Of a stretch of 64,000 nucleotides of DNA, positions 46,941 to 59,341 are shown piece by piece. Below the pieces are notes generated by a model that ran no database searches, was not told where the DNA came from, and saw only the letters and a program-made list of their open reading frames with translations. The first letter of the stretch is position 1. Every line of letters starts with the position of its first letter. This DNA comes from Mactromeris polynyma (Eukaryota; Mollusca; Bivalvia; Venerida; Mactridae), in NCBI GenBank assembly GCA_032209605.1, contig JASFXZ010000110.1, positions 205,914-269,913 of the forward strand, written 5' to 3'. A program made the position numbers and the translations under genes.

Positions 46941-47080
46941 TCGGGTTTTACGCCGTTTCTCAACAATATTTCAGTTACAGCAGTCAGTTGATCTAACCAG
47001 TGCTCCAGGATTAAAAACAATCTTGACTAGCTCATGTACAAATAACAAACACTCGTTTGCTGCTGGCAAGACTTCACTAT
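46941..47080 (-). mobile_element. SINE 3' portion (unit 1)
   Basis: The plus strand reads CGGGTTTTACGCCGTTTCTC then AACAATATTTCAGTTACAGC, AACCAGTGCTCCAGGATT and CTGCTGGCAAGACTTC. This is the inverse of the SINE body at 18741-18985. The tRNA head is lost or unrecognisable. Confidence 0.65.
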
Positions 47081-49267
47081 TTATTGGAAATACAAGTACT
47101 GTATACATGACATACTAGTACGTAAACAATTTGCAATAGTTTACACATGAATTCGTATAAACTTATACATTGTACAAAATAAGACTTTATTTTATTTTTG
47201 GGTAGAAATGATCTCACATGTTTTGTCGTGACTCATATGCTGATCTCCATCGCGTATTTACCATGGGAATGACAGATGCCCACAAAAAACCCATGTATGA
47301 CTGAAATGTGTGTCCGCAACATGTCGCTCACTCAAAACTGATATCAGTCCTCAAAATAGGATACGCGGACTTGATCCAAGCATGTACTACATAAAATGAA
47401 ACACATTCTTATTATAATTGAATACTAATGGTGATATCATTTAGTTGAGAGCTACTATTCATTTTGTTTTCCCCAAAGCACAGAAACACTCTTCTAACCT
47501 TAATAATTCCTTATTACATTTCGATTTAAATAATGTGGACGTATATGAAATATTTGACGTTTTCTGAAATACCGTTGTTTGAACAATTTCGCCAGCCATT
47601 GCACAATTCTTACAACGTATGCATAAATTATATTGAAATTATATTGATCTTTTGATACTACTAGTATATGCCCCCATGTTTAGGTTGTCCCCTGAAATTA
47701 CAAAATCCCCAGTAACGGAGTATTTTTTATTACCATTTCAGCATAATCATTTCGTACAGCTGTCTATGATGTACCTTTACTGTTTTTGTCATCGTTACAG
47801 TCCTCTTGCGGTCAATGATTATGTTGAAGTCTAATTTAGGGCTTTGATCGAGTTTCATCATGTACTCAAAAAGTACTCTTAAAATGTCCATCGTCTTTGG
47901 TTACTTAACTTAGAAAATAACTGGCAAGTTGCTTTCTTGCATGGCAGTAGCCGATCATTTTATTACTATCGTCAATCTCATGATAATCAGTGACCGAAAT
48001 TGGCGACAGAAGTATGCCGATGAAATAGATCCTACAGCTATAAAACACGAAACTGTCCTACATTATTCCAAGTAACGAAAGTTTGATGCCAGCTCTTAAA
48101 CTTGTTTCTTTTGACATTGGCTCTCTCTTTGTATCGTGTTTGAATACGGCTCCAGATTAAAAATTATGGAATCTTTTCATAATGACACAAAGCGATTGAT
48201 CATAGTCGCCCAGAAGTAATCTGACTTTATCGAAATGTCGTAATGCTCCGGATCTATTTGTCATTCTTAAGGAGCAACTGTCAATGTAACGTAGCAGTTC
48301 CTTCAGCCATTGAGATGGTTTACGACTGTACTTTTGAATAGTTAACGTAATGTACACTTTCAGCAACAATTAGCTGTGTAGTGGGATCATATGTATATAC
48401 GATATGTTAAATGGACAATATATAACAAATGGCCAATGTTTACTGCTTGCTTCTTAATGTATTTCATTGCAGTGAATTAGGCCTAATTGTTCGTGTGTCA
48501 AATGGATTTATAATTCTTTCTGTTATATTACTGGTAATATTGATGGCTGTTTCTTTATCATGAACATTGTGATCTATACATTTCCAAACAAACCATAGTC
48601 TAAACGTATTTTAATCGCGAGTTAAATGACAATTTCTTCTAAGTACAATATTTTATGCTTTAAATGATTTTTCAAAGTAAAGTATTTTTCTAATTATAGA
48701 TATAAATATAATATTACACCATTGTTCATAAATTATAGAATTTATTAAACTCGTTTTTAAAACTCGGCTAATAAATTCCATAATTTAAGACCAAACTTGT
48801 AACATCCTCTAATACAAATGTATGTAATGATTGTTGTTATTATTTTATGTTGCCATTCCAAATATTGCTATCAGCGGCTAATATTCGGATTCTATTCTAT
48901 TCAATTCACACGTTCAAACATTCTATAAATGTGAATACTTCTGTTACATCAATACTTAAAATTAAACGTGGTATATTCTGTTGTATCAACCACATGTTTA
49001 TGTATATCACCTTACAAACAAACCCAAGTTGTCAAACATAAATCTGCAAAATGTACGAAATGTATTGTAGAACTTCACAGAATGCTGCATCAATACTGTT
49101 TCAATATCTACAATGTCATTTTAATATGCATTAAATCTTCACGCCAGACAGGTTTACATGAAGATTTGACAAGAACTATAACAGGGAAACTTATTCTGCT
49201 TCCCACTGATTCATGTGATGTAGTTGCAAGTTGCGTGTAGTCAGTGGTATGTAGTGTCTGAAACTCC
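47081..49267. other. Intergenic part of the tandem unit
   Basis: No supported gene; frames of 60-90 codons (for example 47652-47834 plus and 48157-48369 minus) lack motifs. It repeats at 54866-57052 and, to the window end, from 62651. Confidence 0.5.
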
Positions 49268-49525
49268 GGAGGCATTATTCACAAACACTTGTAAGTCTGA
49301 AACTCCGACTTGAACATTAAATTAGAAAAAAGTATATTTACCGTCATTTTGTTTTCGTTAAATCTTAACGAATGAAATTTTGTCTGAATAAGTTTTGTTA
49401 CCCTTTTAACACTTTTGTCAATTTTTATCAAAATCTGTATCGTTATAACAAAGAACGAGCAAATAGAACATTTAACATCTTAAAGTCTGAGTTTCAGACT
49501 TAAAATGTTTATTAATAAGGCCCCT
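49268..49525. mobile_element. MITE with ~40-bp terminal inverted repeats (unit 1)
   Basis: The left end GGAGGCATTATTCACAAACA continues CTTGTAAGTCTGAAACTCCG. The right end, inverted, is GGGGCCTTATTAATAAACAT then TTTAAGTCTGAAACTCAGAC. It is the same family as 42314-42709 by its TATTCACAAACACTT...AGTCTGAAACT terminus. The interior is AT-rich and non-coding. Confidence 0.7.
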
Positions 49526-49724
49526 GAATAGTGAATTATTCTGGAGTTAACTCATAAGATCGCTTTATGTAATTCAATACTATTGAAAGCGACGAAAACA
49601 TTTTATAATTATGATATACGTACAATACACACAATTAATTGAATAAAGAAGATATTGGTAATAAGAGATTTTAAGTAGAAATATATATAACCATGAACAT
49701 GGTTAGTTCGATTAATAGAATCTA

Positions 49725-50144
49725 CTTTGGCATATTTCTGCAACCAGTGAACTACTTAGTTAACTAGATAATTATGTGGTTATCACGTTAAAGAAACTAG
49801 ATAATTACTTAATTAACTAGATAATTATGTGGTTAACTAGATAAGTATCGTGATAAATTTTCGTACCAGATAAATATCTTAACACGAAAAAGTGTCTGAG
49901 TCTGCCCACAACTGCCACCACTTACCCAACAATCTATTTTAAATAAGTGTTAAGTAGTTAACGCGATAAATATCTAGTTAACTACATAATTATCTAGTAA
50001 ATTAAGTAGTTATCTAGTTTCTTTAACGTGATAACCACTTAATTGTCTAGTTAATTAAGTAGTTATCTAGTTTCTTTATCGTGATAACCACATAATTGTC
50101 TAGTTAATTAAGTAGTTAACTGGTGGCAGAAATATGCCACCATA
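49725..50144. mobile_element. Fold-back element flanked by an 8-bp direct repeat (unit 1)
   Basis: 420 bp. The right arm inverted (TATGGTGGCATATTTCTGCC, ACCAGTTAACTACTTAATTA, ACTAGACAATTATGTGGTTA, TCACGATAAAGAAACTAGAT) mirrors the left arm (CTTTGGCATATTTCTGCAAC, CAGTGAACTACTTAGTTAAC, TAGATAATTATGTGGTTATC, ACGTTAAAGAAACTAGATAA) for well over 80 bp. AGAATCTA occurs immediately before (49717-49724) and after (50145-50152), consistent with an 8-bp target-site duplication as made by hAT-type transposases. No transposase is encoded. Confidence 0.8.
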
Positions 50145-50322
50145 AGAATCTATTGGACGTCTTTGTCCATACATGAGCTACCATATGTTAGATAGATGAC
50201 AACAATATCGTATACGTTGATCCTATCAATGCTGTGATATAAAGTGAAACTGTAGCGATCACACGTTTGTGTAATTCATTGAGCAACAGATGTATAAATG
50301 CTTTGGTTCCATTGATTTCAAT

Positions 50323-50420
50323 GATAGTGGTCGAAGGGTAGAGCGCCTTACGCCTGATCCGAACGTCGTGAGTTCGAGGCCCACGATGAGCGGGGTTTGA
50401 TCACGAACTTCACAATCCTT
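50323..50420 (+). mobile_element. tRNA-Met-like SINE (unit 1)
   Basis: A-box region TAGTGGTCGAAGGGTAGAGC, core CCTGATCCGAACGTCGTGAG and B-box GAGTTCGAGGCC, followed by GGGGTTTGATCACGAACTTC. It is the plus-strand member of the family at 16.6 and 25.1 kb. The anticodon arm does not pair, so it is not a tRNA gene. Confidence 0.7.
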
Positions 50421-51324
50421 AAATTTAGCGCGAGTACTGCATGGTTAGTAGCCTGGAATCTATAAGTATAATTTGTAAGAACTTGTTTCACAATCGATGT
50501 CAAATAAATAAGTTTAAATTAAAAAAATAATTACATGAATGTAATGGTCTTATGTGCTAATCCGCCGATAACACTTCATATAGTTTCGGTAAAGCTACTC
50601 TATACATCCCACTGTCGATTATAATTGAAGTAATTGCTAACATTTATGATGGAATGAATTGAGATATCGAAAAAAGAAGTCGATGTAATCCAGTCAAAAT
50701 CACCTACATTGTTTCAGATCACGTGTCATACTGTAGTGAATATTTTCAAGATATAAATGCAGATACATGTTAGCTATTTTGACCATAATATAATACATGT
50801 ACTATAATATATGTCTACAAGTCAACTACTTACAAATGGTAGCGTTAGACACATGAGCCTATTTCTAGTTGAATCGACTCGGTATAAACCTTTATTGAGA
50901 AAGAAAACCAATGTAACAAGAAAAAGTATTTACCCATAAATCACAGAAACCAGGATCTGACAGAATCTTCTAAAGCATTGCTTGCTTGCAAATGAAAATA
51001 TACACGCAAATAGTATGAGAAGTGATGTTCGGAATTTGATCAAATTATTTGCTTTTCTTATAATCCTTTCATAGAAATATGTAATGTATTTATTCACACT
51101 ACTGTTGTTCAAAGAAAATCGATACATGAAAGCTGTTTAGGAGTTTATAGGAAGATGATATTTGTATTTGAATGAATTCACGATATGGTGTTACATCTTT
51201 ATAGCCTGTAAACATTTTACATTCTTAAAGATATAGTATGCTCATTTTTGTTCAATATTTTACCTAAACAAACATGACGTATACTTCCTATAGTTATAAA
51301 ATCAATAAACATGCATTAACAAAG
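50421..51324. other. Intergenic part of the tandem unit
   Basis: No supported gene. It repeats at 58206-59109. Confidence 0.45.
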
Positions 51325-51556
51325 AATGAACTCATAATGTATTGATCCGTATTTGGTGAAAAAAGATATGTGTACATCATAAATTTAAAAAAAAAAGTTT
51401 TACTAACATTCAGGCTATTTTACAAGGTTTGTTAGTAATATGGTAAAAAAAAGATACATTCAATCGGTTACACATTGGTTCTTATTAGAGATGTTTTAGT
51501 CAATGCAACAACATTCAAAGTCAAACATTTTATGTTCAGAAGAGCCCGATACATCT
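51325..51556. repeat. Dispersed repeat, partner of 22065-22320 (unit 1)
   Basis: Shared blocks include GAACTCATAATGTATTGATC, GTTAGTAATATGGTAAAAAA, TTCTTATTAGAGATGTTTTA and AACATTTTATGTTCAGA. The minus-strand frame that is open at 22 kb has stops here. Confidence 0.65.
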
Positions 51557-52129
51557 TAAGTTTTTCGTTTGAGAAATTACGTATCGGCGTATTTAGAAGA
51601 ATCCGATAAACTGGAACGATAAGATGAAGCAATACGTTAAATTAGGTTACCGAACATTGCAATGAAACGAACATTTAAATTTTCACATTTTAATGGAATT
51701 TTGTAAGACTTCATTTGAGTGCCAGAAACGATGTCAAATTGAATTGTAATGAGTAATCCATGTGTTTTAAGTTTTATTATCGACAATACTTGTAAAAGCC
51801 AGATATATTAATGGCTATTCTGGTAGTATCGGAGCCTGATATTGTGTTCCAATGTTAATATTGAGATACTAGTACATAAATCATGCTCAAAGCGTCGACA
51901 AGACAAATTACTCGAATGCCGTAATGAATTCCTACTATTGTCAACCAAGAATCGAGGAGTGGAAGCGAAAGTGCTATAACTTCATATAAATACATAACCA
52001 GAGAGATGTGTTTATCTTTCATCCCCTGACATGTATACTGAATTATGTCTCCTCTTGTTTCCTGTCAGAACATTAATTGTACACATGTAAACATATTGTT
52101 TGGACCATTGTAAAATTAACTTATGTGAA
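51557..52129. other. Intergenic part of the tandem unit
   Basis: Nothing recognised. It repeats at 59342-59914. Confidence 0.4.
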
Positions 52130-52410
52130 ATTTGCGTCACCATTCTGACTCATGTGGAAAATGCAAGACAAATACACCACATGACAGTTTGTCTTCAACC
52201 GTTGTCCGCAAGCTGTCTCATGTGGAAAATGTAAGACATATCCACCTCAAGACAGTCTGTCTTCGACCGTTGTCCGCAAGCTGTCTCATGTGGAAAATAC
52301 AAGACAAATACACCAGAAGAGAGTTTGTCTAAAACTATTGTCCGCTAGCTGTATCATGTGGAAAATACAAGACAAATACACCGCAGTACAGTTTGCATTC
52401 ATGTGTTGTC
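52130..52410 (+). repeat. 68-bp tandem repeat, about four copies (unit 1)
   Basis: The unit is CTGTCTCATGTGGAAAATGC, AAGACAAATACACCxCAxGA, CAGTTTGTCTTCxACCGTTG, TCCGCAAG. Copies are 10-15% diverged, so this array is older than the 7.8-kb duplication that carries it. Confidence 0.9.
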
Positions 52411-53184
52411 AGCTAGATTTCTTTTTCTGGCGATCTGGCAGAAATATGCCTCCATATGTATGACACTTACAGTGCTTGTTTTACAGAGATAGAAATGGTG
52501 CGAGAGGCATGTGAAAACAGAACTTGGTTTTAAATACAGTCTTATTGAGAAATAAATACAAAAACTAGCTATATTATTTTTTGTCTTTGAAAATTCCTCG
52601 TGCGCGTTTGTCTAAATAAGCGAACTTCTAGAATCCATCAGCACGTTACACACGTAAACATGTCATTGTAAACATCAATCTGTTTGTTACTAGTATTTGT
52701 GATTTATGTAATTTAATGACTAAAAAAGTGTTGTGTGGGGAGACATTTTTCTTGACAGAAATCTCCTAGGTCACAGTCTACATTTTTTAGACTGGTTCTC
52801 TACAATTTTGTGAAGATTGCGAAATCTCACAAAATTTAATCACTCACAATCGGATCTGTCAATAACAGCCAAAGCTTTGCCTGTCAGGAAATTGCAAGAA
52901 TGCCGCTAATGGCGACCCGGTTATAATTTAATGTCTAAAGGTGGATTTAAGTGACAGGAAATTCCTCACAAATTTTGATGATGTCTTCAGACTGTGAAAT
53001 TGTCAAAGGAAATCAAGGGATTTCAGTTATAGTGTGTCATAGATTTGTACGGTATTAATGTTAGGAGACAGTCGAACATAGAATTCGAATCAGGAGATTT
53101 CCTCACGTCTAAGTAGAATAGATAATACATTTTGATGTGTTTTATGGACTAGAGTTTTGGAGTAATGTCAGTTTCCGACTAATA
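52411..53184. other. Intergenic part of the tandem unit
   Basis: No gene. It contains short repeated words (TGACAGGAAATTCCTCAC, CTGTCAGGAAATTGC, CACAAAATTTAATCACTCAC) around 52800-53000 that hint at a further degenerate inverted-repeat element. It repeats at 60196-60969. Confidence 0.4.
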
Positions 53185-53696
53185 TATGGTGGCATATTTC
53201 TGCGACCAGTTAACTACATAATTAACTAGTTAATTAAGTGGTTAACTAGTTAAGCATCTAGTTAACGACATAATTATCTAAATCATTATCATTATTAGCT
53301 AGATATCTAGATACTTAACTCGTTAACCACTTAACTAACTAGATAAGTATGTAGTTAACTAGATACTTATTGCGTTAACTACTTAACAGTTACCTAAATA
53401 TTATGTAGCTAATGCCATACCTATCTAGTTATTTAGATAAGTATATCGTTAACTAGATACTTAACTCGTTAACCACTTAATTAACTAGACAATTATGTAG
53501 CTACCTAGATATTTATCGCGTTAACTACTTAACACTTATCTAAAATAGATTGGTGTGTAAGTGGAGGCAGTTGTGGGCACTATCAGACCATTTTTCGTCT
53601 TCAGATATTTATCTGGTATGAAAATACTTATCTAGTTAACCACATAATTATCTTGTTAATTAAGTAGTTAGCTGGTGGCAGAAATATGCCACCATA
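53185..53696. mobile_element. Second fold-back element, TTAACTAG type (unit 1)
   Basis: The left end TATGGTGGCATATTTCTGCG continues ACCAGTTAACTACATAATTA. The first right end is CTGGTGGCAGAAATATGCCA then CCATA at 53696. The interior is built of TTAACTAGATAAGTAT/ATACTTATCTAGTTAA words in both orientations and shares the GGCAGTTGTGGGCACTATCA middle segment with the 24.3-kb element. Its right end is tandemly amplified as the 61-bp array. Confidence 0.75.
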
Positions 53697-54070
53697 ATAA
53701 CCACATAATTATCTAGTTAATTAAGTAGTTAGCTGGTGGCAGAAATATGCCACCATAATAACCACATAATTATCTAATTAATTAAGTAGTTAGCTGGTGG
53801 CAGAAATATGCCACCATAATAACCACATAATTATCTAGTTAGTTAAGTAGTTAGCTGGTGGCAGAAATATGCCACCATAATAACCACATAATTATCTAGT
53901 TAGTTAAGTAGTTAGATAGTGGCAGAAATATGCCACCATAATAACCACATAATTATCTAGTTAATTAAGTAGTTAGCTGGTGGCAGAAATATGCCACCAT
54001 AATAACCACATAATTATCTGGTTAATTAAGTAGTTGGCTGGTGGCAGAAATATGCCACCATAATAACCAC
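53635..54070 (+). repeat. 61-bp satellite from fold-back terminus, seven copies (unit 1)
   Basis: The unit is ATAACCACATAATTATCTAG, TTAATTAAGTAGTTAGCTGG, TGGCAGAAATATGCCACCAT, A. It equals the last 61 bp of the fold-back element, including the terminal palindrome GTGGCAGAAATATGCCAC. Seven copies plus an 8-bp start of an eighth (ATAACCAC, 54063-54070) are followed directly by the first base of tandem unit 2. Individual copies carry single variants (TCTAATTAAT, AGATAGTGG, TCTGGTTAAT). Confidence 0.95.
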
Positions 54071-54725
54071 GTTTTTTGGGTTATGAACCTATGCCATTCC
54101 CTATTTGCTATCAACACGAATTAGAACATCCTCTACGATTCGTCAAACTCCATACTTTCGTTTTTATGTCTAAAACCTGCTACTTTCAAGTTAGAAACAC
54201 GTCAATATCGAACTACAAGAGGGTCTTATTATAAAATGAAATGCTATTTGGGGTGGTTTTAAACTACCATATAGCCATATGAGAATAGAGAAAATATGTC
54301 AGGCCGCTTTAAACGCAACAAATCCTTGAACTAAAGTCAGACAGTGCGTAGGAGTGTTTCAACAATTGAAACAATACACTCAATAAAAAAAGAATTGCAA
54401 TTACATGCACATGAAAGCAATTTCATCTCATTTGAGAGAAATATTACACTCAGATGAGAGCTTCAAGGCTTAAATCAAATGATAACAAGCACTATTACTT
54501 TTAATCCAATTGCAAGAAAACTATTGCATTTCAGTAAAGGACATACTGGAATATATTAAAATGAGAGACACGTAATGGAATGTATGCTACAGGGGACCAG
54601 CAAATGCGATACTCAATCCAATTTAGAACTTAAGCGGAGAGATAAGTCCATGACAAAATACCCATTCTATCGAACTTGGCGTGTCAAATTGCACATTTAA
54701 CTAAAACATGCCTCGTTTGTTTGCT

Positions 54726-54865
54726 TCGGGTTTTACGCCGTTTCTCAACAATATTTCAGTTACAGCAGTCAGTTGATCTAACCAGTGCTCCAGGATTAAA
54801 AACAATCTTGACTAGCTCATGTACAAATAACAAACACTCGTTTGCTGCTGGCAAGACTTCACTAT
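54726..54865 (-). mobile_element. SINE 3' portion (unit 2)
   Basis: Copy of 46941-47080 in the second tandem unit, identical across this stretch as far as compared. Confidence 0.65.
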
Positions 54866-57052
54866 TTATTGGAAATACAAGTACTGTATACATGACATAC
54901 TAGTACGCAAACAATTTGCAATAGTTTACACATGAATTCGTATAAACTTATACATTGTACAAAATAAGACTTTATTTTATTTTTGGGTAGAAATGATCTC
55001 ACATGTTTTGTCGTGACTCATATGCTGATCTCCATCGCGTATTTATCATGGGAATGACAGATGCCCACAAAAAACCCATGTATGACTGAAATGTGTGTCC
55101 GCAACATGTCGCTCACTCAAAACTGATATCAGTCCTCAAAATAGGATACGCGGACTTGATCCAAGCATGTACTACATAAAATGAAACACATTCTTATTAT
55201 AATTGAATACTAATGGTGATATCATTTAGTTGAGAGCTACTATTCATTTTGTTTTCCCCAAAGCACAGAAACACTCTTCTAACCTTAATAATTCCTTATT
55301 ACATTTCGATTTAAATAATGTGGACGTATATGAAATATTTGACGTTTTCTGAAATACCGTTGTTTGAACAATTTCGCCAGCCATTGCACAATTCTTACAA
55401 CGTATGCATAAATTATATTGAAATTATATTGATCTTTTGATACTACTAGTATATGCCCCCATGTTTAGGTTGTCCCCTGAAATTACAAAATCCCCAGTAA
55501 CGGAGTATTTTTTATTACCATTTCAGCATAATCATTTCGTACAGCTGTCTATGATGTACCTTTACTGTTTTTGTCATCGTTACAGTCCTCTTGCGGTCAA
55601 TGATTATGTTGAAGTCTAATTTAGGGCTTTGATCGAGTTTCATCATGTACTCAAAAAGTACTCTTAAAATGTCCATCGTCTTTGGTTACTTAACTTAGAA
55701 AATAACTGGCAAGTTGCTTTCTTGCATGGCAGTAGCCGATCATTTTATTACTATCGTCAATCTCATGATAATCAGTGACCGAAATTGGCGACAGAAGTAT
55801 GCCGATGAAATAGATCCTACAGCTATAAAACACGAAACTGTCCTACATTATTCCAAGTAACGAAAGTTTGATGCCAGCTCTTAAACTTGTTTCTTTTGAC
55901 ATTGGCTCTCTCTTTGTATCGTGTTTGAATACGGCTCCAGATTAAAAATTATGGAATCTTTTCATAATGACACAAAGCGATTGATCATAGTCGCCCAGAA
56001 GTAATCTGACTTTATCGAAATGTCGTAATGCTCCGGATCTATTTGTCATTCTTAAGGAGCAACTGTCAATGTAACGTAGCAGTTCCTTCAGCCATTGAGA
56101 TGGTTTACGACTGTACTTTTGAATAGTTAACGTAATGTACACTTTCAGCAACAATTAGCTGTGTAGTGGGATCATATGTATATACGATATGTTAAATGGA
56201 CAATATATAACAAATGGCCAATGTTTACTGCTTGCTTCTTAATGTATTTCATTGCAGTGAATTAGGCCTAATTGTTCGTGTGTCAAATGGATTTATAATT
56301 CTTTCTGTTATATTACTGGTAATATTGATGGCTGTTTCTTTATCATGAACATTGTGATCTATACATTTCCAAACAAACCATAGTCTAAACGTATTTTAAT
56401 CGCGAGTTAAATGACAATTTCTTCTAAGTACAATATTTTATGCTTTAAATGATTTTTCAAAGTAAAGTATTTTTCTAATTATAGATATAAATATAATATT
56501 ACACCATTGTTCATAAATTATAGAATTTATTAAACTCGTTTTTAAAACTCGGCTAATAAATTCCATAATTTAAGACCAAACTTGTAACATCCTCTAATAC
56601 AAATGTATGTAATGATTGTTGTTATTATTTTATGTTGCCATTCCAAATATTGCTATCAGCGGCTAATATTCGGATTCTATTCTATTCAATTCACACGTTC
56701 AAACATTCTATAAATGTGAATACTTCTGTTACATCAATACTTAAAATTAAACGTGGTATATTCTGTTGTATCAACCACATGTTTATGTATATCACCTTAC
56801 AAACAAACCCAAGTTGTCAAACATAAATCTGCAAAATGTACGAAATGTATTGTAGAACTTCACAGAATGCTGCATCAATACTGTTTCAATATCTACAATG
56901 TCATTTTAATATGCATTAAATCTTCACGCCAGACAGGTTTACATGAAGATTTGACAAGAACTATAACAGGGAAACTTATTCTGCTTCCCACTGATTCATG
57001 TGATGTAGTTGCAAGTTGCGTGTAGTCAGTGGTATGTAGTGTCTGAAACTCC

Positions 57053-57310
57053 GGAGGCATTATTCACAAACACTTGTAAGTCTGAAACTCCGACTTGAAC
57101 ATTAAATTAGAAAAAAGTATATTTACCGTCATTTTGTTTTCGTTAAATCTTAACGAATGAAATTTTGTCTGAATAAGTTTTGTTACCCTTTTAACACTTT
57201 TGTCAATTTTTATCAAAATCTGTATCGTTATAACAAAGAACGAGCAAATAGAACATTTAACATCTTAAAGTCTGAGTTTCAGACTTAAAATGTTTATTAA
57301 TAAGGCCCCT
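57053..57310. mobile_element. MITE (unit 2 copy)
   Basis: Copy of 49268-49525 at +7785. Confidence 0.7.
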
Positions 57311-57509
57311 GAATAGTGAATTATTCTGGAGTTAACTCATAAGATCGCTTTATGTAATTCAATACTATTGAAAGCGACGAAAACATTTTATAATTATGAT
57401 ATACGTACAATACACACAATTAATTGAATAAAGAAGATATTGGTAATAAGAGATTTTAAGTAGAAATATATATAACCATGAACATGGTTAGTTCGATTAA
57501 TAGAATCTA

Positions 57510-57929
57510 CTTTGGCATATTTCTGCAACCAGTGAACTACTTAGTTAACTAGATAATTATGTGGTTATCACGTTAAAGAAACTAGATAATTACTTAATTA
57601 ACTAGATAATTATGTGGTTAACTAGATAAGTATCGTGATAAATTTTCGTACCAGATAAATATCTTAACACGAAAAAGTGTCTGAGTCTGCCCACAACTGC
57701 CACCACTTACCCAACAATCTATTTTAAATAAGTGTTAAGTAGTTAACGCGATAAATATCTAGTTAACTACATAATTATCTAGTAAATTAAGTAGTTATCT
57801 AGTTTCTTTAACGTGATAACCACTTAATTGTCTAGTTAATTAAGTAGTTATCTAGTTTCTTTATCGTGATAACCACATAATTGTCTAGTTAATTAAGTAG
57901 TTAACTGGTGGCAGAAATATGCCACCATA
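57510..57929. mobile_element. Fold-back element (unit 2 copy)
   Basis: Copy of 49725-50144 at +7785, including the flanking AGAATCTA repeats. Confidence 0.8.
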
Positions 57930-58107
57930 AGAATCTATTGGACGTCTTTGTCCATACATGAGCTACCGTATGTTAGATAGATGACAACAATATCGTATAC
58001 GTTGATCCTATCAATGCTGTGATATAAAGTGAAACTGTAGCGATCACACGTTTGTGTAATTCATTGAGCAACAGATGTATAAATGCTTTGGTTCCATTGA
58101 TTTCAAT

Positions 58108-58205
58108 GATAGTGGTCGAAGGGTAGAGCGCCTTACGCCTGATCCGAACGTCGTGAGTTCGAGGCCCACGATGAGCGGGGTTTGATCACGAACTTCACAA
58201 TCCTT
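58108..58205 (+). mobile_element. tRNA-Met-like SINE (unit 2 copy)
   Basis: Copy of 50323-50420 at +7785. Confidence 0.7.
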
Positions 58206-59109
58206 AAATTTAGCGCGAGTACTGCATGGTTAGTAGCCTGGAATCTATAAGTATAATTTGTAAGAACTTGTTTCACAATCGATGTCAAATAAATAAGTTT
58301 AAATTAAAAAAATAATTACATGAATGTAATGGTCTTATGTGCTAATCCGCCGATAACACTTCATATAGTTTCGGTAAAGCTACTCTATACATCCCACTGT
58401 CGATTATAATTGAAGTAATTGCTAACATTTATGATGGAATGAATTGAGATATCGAAAAAAGAAGTCGATGTAATCCAGTCAAAATCACCTTCATTGTTTC
58501 AGATCACGTGTCATACTGTAGTGAATATTTTCAAGATATAAATGCAGATACATGTTAGCTATTTTGACCATAATATAATACATGTACTATAATATATGTC
58601 TACAAGTCAACTACTTACAAATGGTAGCGTTAGACACATGAGCCTATTTCTAGTTGAATCGACTCGGTATAAACCTTTATTGAGAAAGAAAACCAATGTA
58701 ACAAGAAAAAGTATTTACCCATAAATCACAGAAACCAGGATCTGACAGAATCTTCTAAAGCATTGCTTGCTTGCAAATGAAAATATACACGCAAATAGTA
58801 TGAGAAGTGATGTTCGGAATTTGATCAAATTATTTGCTTTTCTTATAATCCTTTCATAGAAATATGTAATGTATTTATTCACACTACTGTTGTTCAAAGA
58901 AAATCGATACATGAAAGCTGTTTAGGAGTTTATAGGAAGATGATATTTGTATTTGAATGAATTCACGATATGGTGTTACATCTTTATAGCCTGTAAACAT
59001 TTTACATTCTTAAAGATATAGTATGCTCATTTTTGTTCAATATTTTACCTAAACAAACATGACGTATACTTCCTATAGTTATAAAATCAATAAACATGCA
59101 TTAACAAAG

Positions 59110-59341
59110 AATGAACTCATAATGTATTGATCCGTATTTGGTGAAAAAAGATATGTGTACATCATAAATTTAAAAAAAAAAGTTTTACTAACATTCAGGC
59201 TATTTTACAAGGTTTGTTAGTAATATGGTAAAAAAAAGATACATTCAATCGGTTACACATTGGTTCTTATTAGAGATGTTTTAGTCAATGCAACAACATT
59301 CAAAGTCAAACATTTTATGTTCAGAAGAGCCCGATACATCT
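59110..59341. repeat. Dispersed repeat (unit 2 copy)
   Basis: Copy of 51325-51556 at +7785. Confidence 0.65.

Larger units (their letters stand above)
46286..54070 (+). repeat. 7,785-bp tandem repeat, unit 1
   Basis: First of three head-to-tail copies. Base 46286 (GTTTTTTGGGTTATG) matches 54071 and 61856, a constant spacing of 7,785 bp. Comparing units 1 and 2 by eye I found only seven differences, at 46323, 46348, 46510, 47123, 47261, 50183 and 50706, so identity exceeds 99.9%. The unit has no supported protein gene. It contains a SINE copy, a MITE, two fold-back elements, a tRNA-Met-like SINE, a dispersed repeat, a 68-bp tandem repeat and a 61-bp satellite at its right end. The same short chance frames recur in every unit. 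Confidence 0.95.

Noticed and set aside
46891..47118. A 75-codon frame present in all three tandem units
   Set aside because: It starts at TTG and overlaps an inverted SINE copy. Its conservation only reflects the recent duplication.
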